Both the position numbers and the translations under genes were made by a program. A stretch of DNA of 5,123 nt, from assembly GCA_001799475.1 (NCBI GenBank), contig MGTN01000061.1, positions 1 through 5,123 of the forward strand. The letters run 5' to 3'. The first letter of the stretch is position 1. Each line of letters opens with the position of its first letter. A model generated the notes under the pieces. That model saw only the letters and a program-made list of their open reading frames with translations. It was not told the origin of the DNA and did no database searches. The DNA comes from Desulfovibrionales bacterium GWA2_65_9 (lineage in GTDB: Bacteria; Desulfobacterota; Desulfovibrionia; Desulfovibrionales; Desulfovibrionaceae). Below are positions 1 to 4,298 of the stretch, one piece after another.

Positions 1-717
1 TGCATGGCAGCGCTGCTGCTCGGCCTGTGGCTCCTGCGCGGGCCGGAGGTCCACGCAAACTCCGGGGTGAGCCTCTCCGAGCGTCTGGCGAAGTTCCGCC
101 AGGGCATCCGCGAGGTGGCGGGCGACCGCCGCGTGGTGCTGACCTCGGCCATGGAGGGCGTGCAGAACATGGGCATGGGCGCGCTGGAGGCCTTTCTGCC
201 CGTGTACGCCGTGACCCGCGCGGGGCTGAATGAGCTGGAGGCCGGGCTGCTCTGGGCCGTGCAGATCGCCGTGACCATGGTCAGCAAGCCCATTCTGGGC
301 CGCCTGGGCGACGCCCACGGCCGCAAGGCGCCCATCACTGCGGGGCTGGTCTGCTGCGCCCTCGGCCTGGCCGCTGTGCCCTGGCTCACGAGCTTCTGGA
401 CCCTGGCCGTGGCGGCGCTGGTCTTCGGCCTGGGCGAGGCGCTGGTGACCTCGTCCTCGGCCGCGCTGGTGGCCGATCTCTGCCGCAAGCGCCACTATGG
501 CGCGGCCATGGGCACCTTTGGCACCATCTTCGACGTGGGCCACGCCTCCGGGCCCATCCTGGGCGGGGTGCTCGTGGCTGCGCTTGATTTCCGGCTGGCC
601 TTTGCCGTGCTGGCCGTGGTATTGCTGGCCGCAGTCCCGGTGTTCCTGGCCGGGGTGAGCCTTGATGACAACGACAATGACAATGCCAACACCAATGACC
701 GGGCGGCCCGCGCCTAG
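1..717 (+). CDS. MFS-family transporter, C-terminal half (5' end cut by window edge)
   Basis: The frame is open to base 1, so the start lies outside the window; 238 residues are visible, about half of a usual MFS protein of roughly 400. The visible part starts at the end of probable helix 6 (residues 2-12), crosses a charged central loop (13-44), and continues with about six hydrophobic segments, the normal C-terminal bundle. Between helices 8 and 9 is the repeat copy of MFS motif A, GRLGDAHGRKAP (100-111), and a glycine-rich helix GHASGPILGG (180-189). It should export or import a small solute across the inner membrane; the substrate cannot be read from the sequence. A partnership in anion or metal-oxyanion resistance is inferred only from the rhodanese and chrA genes downstream. 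The last residues form an odd Asp/Asn tail (222-233) encoded by a hexanucleotide-like repeat at 667-699. Family call is firm, substrate unknown. Confidence 0.88.
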   Translation, partial: CMAALLLGLWLLRGPEVHANSGVSLSERLAKFRQGIREVAGDRRVVLTSAMEGVQNMGMGALEAFLPVYAVTRAGLNELEAGLLWAVQIAVTMVSKPILGRLGDAHGRKAPITAGLVCCALGLAAVPWLTSFWTLAVAALVFGLGEALVTSSSAALVADLCRKRHYGAAMGTFGTIFDVGHASGPILGGVLVAALDFRLAFAVLAVVLLAAVPVFLAGVSLDDNDNDNANTNDRAARA

Positions 718-720
718 GAG
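715..720 (+). promoter_or_regulatory. Ribosome binding site overlapping the MFS stop codon
   Basis: The stop codon TAG (715-717) is part of TAGGAG, which leaves GGAG (717-720) seven bases before ATG 728. This decides the rhodanese start at 728 rather than the in-frame TTG 662 or ATG 665, which lie inside the MFS gene and would add an implausible Met/Thr-rich leader. It also implies translational coupling of the two genes. Confidence 0.75.
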
Positions 721-727
721 CGACCTG

Positions 728-1054
728 ATGAACAAGACCCTGACCCCCGACGAATTGCGCCGCGAGCTGGCCTCGGCCACACCGCCCCTGGTCATCGACG
801 TGCGCCGGGCGGAGGACCACGAGGCCGCGCCCGAGGGCGGCCCCGAGGGCATTCCCGGCGCGGACTGGCGCGCCCCGGCGCTGCTGGAGGACTGGGCGGG
901 CGGCATCCCGGCCGGGGCCGAGGTGGTGGTCTACTGCGTGCGCGGCGGGGGCGTGAGCCAGGGCGTGCAGGCGGCGCTCACCGAGCGTGGGGTCAAGGCG
1001 CGCTATGTCGAGGGCGGGCTGGCCGCCTGGCGGGGCACGGCGCAGAAGGCCTGA
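728..1054 (+). CDS. Single-domain rhodanese-like sulfurtransferase (cytoplasmic)
   Basis: The 108-residue product is one rhodanese domain with no signal peptide or membrane segment, so it should be cytoplasmic. Visible landmarks are the early VIDVR strand (22-26), the IPGADW segment (42-47), the active-site loop YCVRGGGVSQG with catalytic Cys70, and the closing VEGGLAAW (94-101). Rhodaneses carry sulfane sulfur as a Cys persulfide and pass it to thiols, cyanide or other acceptors. The loop and the GVQAAL helix after it resemble, from memory, the rhodanese domains fused to or encoded beside chromate-resistance proteins; the chrA gene 145 bp downstream agrees with this. No ChrB-type C-terminal domain is present. 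It sits 10 bases after the MFS stop and probably shares its transcript. Role in oxyanion resistance is inference; a general sulfurtransferase or phosphatase-like rhodanese is the alternative. Confidence 0.88.
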   Translation: MNKTLTPDELRRELASATPPLVIDVRRAEDHEAAPEGGPEGIPGADWRAPALLEDWAGGIPAGAEVVVYCVRGGGVSQGVQAALTERGVKARYVEGGLAAWRGTAQKA

Positions 1055-1058
1055 GCCC

Positions 1059-1162
1059 GGCAGTCATCCGGCAGTCGGCCAGCAGTCCTTCGGCAGTCGG
1101 CTGGCAGTCATCCGGCAGTTATCCGGTCATCGGCCGGCAATCGCCCGGCCAGCCCGGCAATC
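1059..1162 (+). repeat. 11-bp tandem repeat, about nine units, between rhodanese and chrA
   Basis: Starting five bases after the rhodanese stop, units begin at 1059, 1070, 1081, 1092, 1103, 1114, 1125, 1136 and 1147, an exact 11-bp spacing; a shorter last unit then starts at 1156. The consensus is GGCAGTCATCC or GGCAGTCGGCC. The first six units keep the core GCAGT; the last ones drift to GGTCATC, GGCAATC and GGCCAGC. An 11-bp period is not a multiple of three and no coding frame is supported here, so this is non-coding. Near its end, GGCCGG (1132-1137) can pair with CCGGCC (1145-1150) around a 7-base loop. The period is close to one DNA helical turn, so copies would face the same side of the helix. 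Function is unknown; it fills most of the chrA 5' leader. Confidence 0.85.
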
Positions 1163-1198
1163 TTGAACGCACCCGGTCTTATCGCGCACAGGGAGCCC

Positions 1199-2506
1199 AT
1201 GGACGCTTCACCCCCCAGCCTTCGCCCAACCTTCCGCCCGGCCTTCCGCGAGTTCTTCCGCTACTGGCTGCGCCTGGGCTTCATCAACTTCGGCGGGCCA
1301 GCGGGCCAGATCGCCATGATGCACAAGGACTTGGTGGACGAGCGGCGCTGGGTGCCGGAGAAGCTCTTCCTGCGCGCGCTCAACTTCTGCATGCTCCTGC
1401 CCGGACCGGAGGCGCACCAGCTGGCCGTGTACCTGGGCTGGCGCCTGCACGGCTACCCCGGCGGCCTTGTCGCCGGGCTGTTCTTTCTCCTGCCCTCGGT
1501 GGGGCTGATGCTCTTCTTGAGCTGGCTGGCTGCGGCCCACGGAGGCGTGCCGCTCATCCAGGGTGTGTTCCGGGGCATTGCCGGGGCGGTGGTGGCCATC
1601 GTCGGGCAGGCTGTCTGGCGCATCGCCCAAAAGGCCCTGCGGCACCCGGTCTTCTATGCCTTTGCCGCAGCCAGCTTTCTCATGGGCTATGCGCTGAAGC
1701 TCAAGTTTCCGGGCATCGTGGTGGCGGCCGGGCTCATGGGCCTGTGGCTGGGGAGCGTCCGGCCGGACATCTTCTGTCATCATGAGGGCCTGCGGGGCGT
1801 CTGCGAGCCGGAAGACGACATCCCCGCGCCCCCACCCCCACCCCTGCGCCACGTGGCCCGCATGGCGGCCATTTTCGCCGGCCTGTGGCTGGCCGTGGCC
1901 CTGCCGGTGTTCCTCCTTGCCGGGCCGGGCTCCATCCTGCCCAAGCTCCTGAGCTTCTATTCCAAGGCCAGCTTCGTGACCTTTGGCGGGGCCTACGCGG
2001 TCCTGTCCTACGTCTCGGACATGGCCATGCGCCTGGGCTGGGTGGGGCAGGAGCAACTGGTGCTGGGCCTGGGCCTGGCCGAAACCACGCCCGGCCCGCT
2101 GATCATGGTCACGCAGTACGTGGGCTTTCTCACGGCCTGGAACCATCCGGGCGGGCTGGACCCGCTCACGGCGGGCATCCTGGGCGGGCTGTTGACCACC
2201 TTCGGCATGTTTCTGCCGAGCTTTCTCCTGGTCTTCGCGGGCGCGCCGTTCATCGAGGCGCTCACCGCCAACTCCCGGCTCCAGGCCATGCTCACGGGCA
2301 TCACCGCAGCGGTGGTGGGGGTGATATTGAAGCTCGGCGTGGTCTTCGCCCAGGCCACCTTCTGGCCTGCGGCAGGCGGGTTCGACGCCTTTGCCCTGGC
2401 CGTGGCCGTGGCCTCGGGGGTCGCGCTGTGGCGCTGGAATACCGGGGTGCATTACCTGGTGCTGGCCTGCGGCGCATTGGGCGCGGCCTGGAGCCTGCTG
2501 GGGTAG
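1199..2506 (+). CDS. chrA: Chromate transporter ChrA, long-chain CHR family
   Basis: The 435-residue product has the length and two-domain layout of long-chain CHR transporters, inner-membrane proteins that export chromate using the proton motive force. Domain one holds NFGGPAGQIAMMH (30-42), DERRWV (47-52) and LPGPEAHQLAVYLGW (67-81). Domain two holds SFVTFGGAYAVLSYV (258-272), GWV (280-282), and AETTPGPLIMVTQYVGF (294-310). Between them lies a hydrophilic linker with two His, two Cys, an acidic cluster and a run of prolines (193-217). ATG 1199 is chosen because the product then begins a few residues before the conserved FREFFRYW segment; GGGAG (1191-1195) is only three bases upstream, a tight spacing. 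TTG 1163 in the same frame would add 12 residues but has no visible ribosome site. Probably cotranscribed with the MFS and rhodanese genes. Other oxyanions, such as sulfate, remain possible substrates, since specificity is not readable here. Confidence 0.95.
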   Translation: MDASPPSLRPTFRPAFREFFRYWLRLGFINFGGPAGQIAMMHKDLVDERRWVPEKLFLRALNFCMLLPGPEAHQLAVYLGWRLHGYPGGLVAGLFFLLPSVGLMLFLSWLAAAHGGVPLIQGVFRGIAGAVVAIVGQAVWRIAQKALRHPVFYAFAAASFLMGYALKLKFPGIVVAAGLMGLWLGSVRPDIFCHHEGLRGVCEPEDDIPAPPPPPLRHVARMAAIFAGLWLAVALPVFLLAGPGSILPKLLSFYSKASFVTFGGAYAVLSYVSDMAMRLGWVGQEQLVLGLGLAETTPGPLIMVTQYVGFLTAWNHPGGLDPLTAGILGGLLTTFGMFLPSFLLVFAGAPFIEALTANSRLQAMLTGITAAVVGVILKLGVVFAQATFWPAAGGFDAFALAVAVASGVALWRWNTGVHYLVLACGALGAAWSLLG

Positions 2507-2519
2507 AAAGCAGCAATCT

Positions 2520-2553
2520 GGCGCGGCATCAAGCCTGTTGCTTGAGCCGCGCC
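2520..2553. terminator. Strong hairpin between convergent genes
   Basis: GGCGCGGC (2520-2527) pairs with GCCGCGCC (2546-2553), and TCAAGC (2529-2534) pairs with GCTTGA (2540-2545). The result is a 14-bp stem with one bulged A (2528) and a five-base loop CTGTT. It starts 14 bases after the chrA stop and ends 22 bases before the end of the opposing small gene, the usual place for a shared two-way terminator. Neither side has a real T-tract, so termination strength or Rho independence is uncertain; it may instead protect the mRNA 3' end. Confidence 0.75.
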
Positions 2554-2575
2554 GTCGTCTTGGATGCCATGGAGA

Positions 2576-2758
2576 TTAGTCCCTTCTGCCGTCAACCTCT
2601 TTGGCGACACCTTTGAACGGGTCTCCGCCCTGTTTTTGATTCATAAAGCGTCCAGTATCTGCGTCACGCTTCGTCCAATTGCCATTCACCGGGTTCTGAC
2701 TCTGGGTCCGATCGCAGACCGAACCATGACGATGTCCATTGCCTGTGTTCTTGGCCAT
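2576..2758 (-). CDS. Small basic protein of 60 residues, probable conserved family of unknown function
   Basis: The product starts MAKNTGNGHRHGSV and is rich in Lys, Arg, His, Gly, Asn and Gln, with one Trp (28), one Cys (15), no signal peptide and no hydrophobic segment; it should be a soluble cytoplasmic protein with net positive charge. The layout with an opening KNTGxGxRxGxV, a central NPxxGNWTKRDxxTGRFM (22-39) and a closing PFKGVxKE (47-54) resembles, from memory, a small uncharacterised protein found in diverse bacteria. The function is not known to me; the basic, flexible composition would allow nucleic-acid binding, but this is speculation. Support for it being real is strong: AGGAGG five bases before ATG, a sigma70-like promoter upstream, hairpins on both sides. 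Its DNA is clearly less GC-rich than the flanking genes, a possible sign of separate origin. It converges with chrA and diverges from the exported rhodanese gene. Confidence 0.85.
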   Translation of the reverse strand: MAKNTGNGHRHGSVCDRTQSQNPVNGNWTKRDADTGRFMNQKQGGDPFKGVAKEVDGRRD

Positions 2759-2763
2759 TTTGG

Positions 2764-2769
2764 CCTCCT
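2764..2769 (-). promoter_or_regulatory. Consensus Shine-Dalgarno of the small basic protein
   Basis: Reading the - strand, AGGAGG lies five bases before ATG 2758. It is the best ribosome site in the window and fixes the start of the 60-residue protein, which suggests high translation. Confidence 0.85.
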
Positions 2770-2785
2770 CTAAAGAATTTCATGA

Positions 2786-2813
2786 AAAATAATACGTAGT
2801 GCTAGGTAGTCAA
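2786..2813 (-). promoter_or_regulatory. Sigma70-like promoter of the small basic protein
   Basis: On the - strand, TTGACT (2813-2808) matches five of six bases of the -35 consensus. After a 16-bp spacer, TATTTT (2791-2786) is a four-of-six -10 box in an AT-rich stretch. The transcript would start around 2779, giving a leader of about 20 bases that contains the AGGAGG site. No other such promoter stands out in the window. Confidence 0.65.
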
Positions 2814-2818
2814 GGGGC

Positions 2819-2861
2819 GAAAAAGGAAGAAAAAGACAGCATCGGCGGTCAACCCGATGCT
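2819..2861 (-). terminator. Hairpin with T-tract, - strand orientation
   Basis: AGCATCGG and CCGATGCT (2838-2845 and 2854-2861) form a perfect 8-bp stem with an 8-base loop. On the - strand the stem is followed by a T-rich tail, TTTTT-CTTCC-TTTTT (2835-2820), broken by a few C. On the + strand it is followed by G/C only. This looks like an intrinsic terminator for transcripts arriving on the - strand, that is from the region of the exported rhodanese gene start. No - strand gene was found there, so it may insulate the small-protein promoter or end a small RNA. It lies about 6 bp beyond the -35 box, so an operator role is also possible. Confidence 0.5.
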
Positions 2862-3003
2862 CGGGGCGGCGGCTGCCGGAAATTGCATTCCGCCGGACCT
2901 TGGCGTAGGAAGCGGGCAGTTGCGGCCCTGCCCTCTGTTGTCCGGGGCCGCGCGCGTCAATCATGCCAGCGTCGGCCTTATCAGCATTGGCCTGACCAGC
3001 ACC
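2862..3003. other. Intergenic stretch without a recognised element
   Basis: This GC-rich stretch lies upstream of the exported rhodanese gene, so it or the hairpin region before it should hold that gene's promoter. No convincing -35/-10 pair or sigma54 -24/-12 pair is visible. The coding frame of the downstream MauE-like gene stays open through it, but this is expected at this base composition and no start signal supports a gene. Confidence 0.4.
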
Positions 3004-3007
3004 GGAG
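3004..3007 (+). promoter_or_regulatory. Ribosome binding site of the exported rhodanese
   Basis: GGAG sits six bases before ATG 3014. It supports this start, which is also the one that places Arg2 and Arg6 right before the hydrophobic export segment. Confidence 0.65.
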
Positions 3008-3013
3008 ACCCAC

Positions 3014-3733
3014 ATGCGCCTTGTCCCCAGAATCATCGGCCAGTCCCTGGGCATTGTGGCCCTGTCGGCCCTGTTCGCCTTTGCCGTCAACGCCGTGCGG
3101 CCCGACGGCCTGCCCCTGGCCCAGGCCGCCAAGACCTCATCCGGGGCCGCGCCCAGCGCCGTGCCGCCCGCCCAGGCCAGCGGCGAGATCGCCCTCAAGG
3201 ACGCGGCCCTGCTGTTTTTGTCCGGTCGCGCCGTGTTCCTCGACGCCCGCTCGCAGTACGAGTTCGAGCTGGGGCACATCCAGGGCGCCCTCTCCCTGCC
3301 CACGCGCAACTTCGCCTCGGACTTCCAGGACCTGAAGCCCCTTTTGTCCGGCAAGGACGCGGTCATCGCCTATTGCGACGGCGAGAGCTGCCCCTTGAGC
3401 CAGGCCCTGGCCAAGCACCTGCGCGATGCCGGGATCACAAACGTCTATGTCCTGAAGAACGGCTGGAGCCTGTGGCAGGCCGAGAAGCTGCCCGTGGCCC
3501 AGGGCCAGGCGGCCCCCGCGTCCAAGGCGGCCCCGGCACCCAAGCCAGCCCCGGCAGCCAAGGTGGCTCCGGCGTCCAAGGTCGCAGCCCAGGTCGCAGC
3601 CAAGGCGGCGCTTGCACCCGCGAAGCCCCCGGCCCCCCAGATGAGCAAGGCCCCAAAGATGAGCAAGGACGACGCCAAGGCCAAGGGCCCGGCCAAGGGT
3701 CAGGAAAAGCTGTGCACGGACTGCGACAACTGA
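3014..3733 (+). CDS. Exported or membrane-anchored rhodanese-like protein with Ala/Pro/Lys tail and C-terminal CxxC
   Basis: The 239-residue product begins with a positively charged start (Arg2, Arg6) and a hydrophobic segment (about 11-28), either an uncleaved anchor or a signal peptide with a possible cut near AQA-A (36-39). The rest should face the periplasm. A rhodanese domain follows (about 58-160): FLDARSQYEFELGHI (75-89), GALSLP (91-96), and the active-site loop YCDGESCPLSQALA with catalytic Cys121 and a second Cys126. LKNGWSLWQ (147-155) closes the domain. Next is a flexible Ala/Pro/Lys-rich tail (about 163-232), then the last residues CTDCDN with a CxxC pair (234, 237). Its stop overlaps the start of the MauE-like gene by one base, which implies coupled translation and a joint role in periplasmic sulfur or disulfide chemistry (inference). 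The added CxxC is unusual for a rhodanese. Domain call firm, reaction unknown. Confidence 0.9.
   Translation: MRLVPRIIGQSLGIVALSALFAFAVNAVRPDGLPLAQAAKTSSGAAPSAVPPAQASGEIALKDAALLFLSGRAVFLDARSQYEFELGHIQGALSLPTRNFASDFQDLKPLLSGKDAVIAYCDGESCPLSQALAKHLRDAGITNVYVLKNGWSLWQAEKLPVAQGQAAPASKAAPAPKPAPAAKVAPASKVAAQVAAKAALAPAKPPAPQMSKAPKMSKDDAKAKGPAKGQEKLCTDCDN
3512..3583 (+). repeat. Four hexapeptide repeats (18 bp) in the rhodanese tail
   Basis: Residues 167-190 read as four units of A-P-A-x-K-x: APASKA, APAPKP, APAAKV, APASKV. The DNA repeats imperfectly with an 18-bp period. After it, less regular Ala/Lys/Pro sequence continues to about residue 232. Such segments usually act as extended, mobile linkers; here it would carry the terminal CxxC away from the rhodanese domain. 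Confidence 0.8.
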
Positions 3734-4185
3734 TGCCCCTGCCGCCGCGCGCGGCGGACTTCGTGCTGCGCTTTGCCCTGGCCCTGGTGCTGTTCTACGC
3801 CAGCGCGGACAAGCTGCTGCACCCGCAGGACTTCGCGGCCATCGTCAAGGGCTACCACGTCCTGCCGGGCTCTCTCGTCAACCCCGTGGCCGTCTGGCTG
3901 CCGTGGCTGGAGCTGCTGCTGGGCCTGTGCCTGGTGTCCGGGTATTGGTGCGAGGGCGCGGCAACGCTGACTGCCGGGTTGTTCGCGGTGTTCTGGCTGC
4001 TTTTGATCGTGAGCTGGGCGCGCGGCATCGACGTGACCTGCGGCTGCTTTTCGACCAAGCCCGCCGAGCCCGGCGCGGAAACCACGCCCATGCTCTTCTA
4101 CATCGGCCGCGATGCCGTGCTGCTGGGGCTGGCGCTGTTCACGGCCTGGGTGCGGTTGAGGGTGGCGGGAGAGCCGGAAGCGTAA
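3733..4185 (+). CDS. MauE/DoxX-family redox-associated membrane protein
   Basis: The 150-residue product has four hydrophobic segments (about 8-24, 52-70, 76-95, 121-140), the size and topology of the MauE/DoxX group of small inner-membrane proteins. Typical marks are the FYASADKLLHPQDFAAIVKGYHVLP segment split here as FYASADKLLHP (21-31) and GYHVLP (40-45), then WLPWLELLLGLCLV (55-68), and DVTCGCFS (100-107) with Cys103 and Cys105. MauE itself is needed to build methylamine dehydrogenase and is thought to help with disulfide formation; no methylamine genes are present here, so that job is not proposed. The start ATG (3733-3735) shares one base with the stop of the exported rhodanese, so the two are almost certainly coexpressed. 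The likely role is passing electrons or thiol equivalents between membrane and the rhodanese or its CxxC tail (inference). A second Cys pair is Cys66 and Cys73, near one membrane face. Confidence 0.87.
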   Translation: MPLPPRAADFVLRFALALVLFYASADKLLHPQDFAAIVKGYHVLPGSLVNPVAVWLPWLELLLGLCLVSGYWCEGAATLTAGLFAVFWLLLIVSWARGIDVTCGCFSTKPAEPGAETTPMLFYIGRDAVLLGLALFTAWVRLRVAGEPEA

Positions 4186-4187
4186 GG

Positions 4188-4213
4188 CGCGCACCTCACG
4201 CCGCGCACCTCAC
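4188..4213. repeat. Two-copy 14-bp tandem repeat
   Basis: CGCGCACCTCAC occurs at 4188-4199 and again at 4202-4213, giving a 14-bp period. It begins three bases after the MauE-like stop codon and before the terminator hairpin. No function can be read from it; it may be a local duplication. Confidence 0.7.
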
Positions 4214-4226
4214 CCGGCCCGCCAAA

Positions 4227-4262
4227 ACGGCCCCGCCTGTCGCCAAGGACGAGCGGGGCCGT
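4227..4262 (-). terminator. Terminator hairpin at the end of the terC transcript
   Basis: ACGGCCCCGC (4227-4236) and GCGGGGCCGT (4253-4262) form a perfect 10-bp GC-rich stem with a 16-base loop. On the - strand the stem runs straight into TTTT (the first T pairs with A) and then GGCGG, so it has a short intrinsic-terminator tail for terC, 36 bases after its stop. On the + strand no T run follows, but it is also in place to end the MauE-like transcript. Confidence 0.7.
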
Positions 4263-4266
4263 GGTG

Positions 4267-4287
4267 CGTCGAGCGTCGAGTGTCGAG
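4267..4287. repeat. Three-copy 7-bp tandem repeat
   Basis: CGTCGAG, CGTCGAG and TGTCGAG follow each other between the terminator hairpin and the end of terC. Short and probably without role, but it shows that this gap, like the chrA leader, has collected simple tandem repeats. Confidence 0.65.
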
Positions 4288-4298
4288 CGCCGGGAACG

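Noticed and set aside
662..727. Longer start of the cytoplasmic rhodanese at TTG 662 or ATG 665
   Set aside because: It would add a Met/Thr repeat leader that is only the out-of-frame reading of the MFS tail; ATG 728 has a proper ribosome site and matches the usual domain start.
1059..1162. CRISPR array
   Set aside because: The units are 11 bp, contiguous and without unique spacers, so this is a simple tandem repeat.
1208..2452. Long - strand open frame of 414 codons antisense to chrA
   Set aside because: Its product is rich in Gly, His, Gln and Pro with no family resemblance, while the + strand frame has clear CHR motifs along the whole length. Long antisense frames are expected at this GC content.
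2862..3003. Sigma54 or sigma70 promoter for the exported rhodanese operon
   Set aside because: TTGGCG and TTGCGG resemble promoter parts, but no partner element stands at the right spacing, so no promoter is called.
2770..3366. - strand open frame of 198 codons across the exported rhodanese start
   Set aside because: No ribosome site or recognisable domain; it overlaps the hairpin, the small-gene promoter and the well-supported rhodanese gene.
2857..3732. Upstream extension of the MauE-like frame to 2857
   Set aside because: The extension is low-complexity Arg/Gly/Pro sequence shadowing the rhodanese gene. MauE/DoxX proteins begin close to ATG 3733, which also overlaps the preceding stop.
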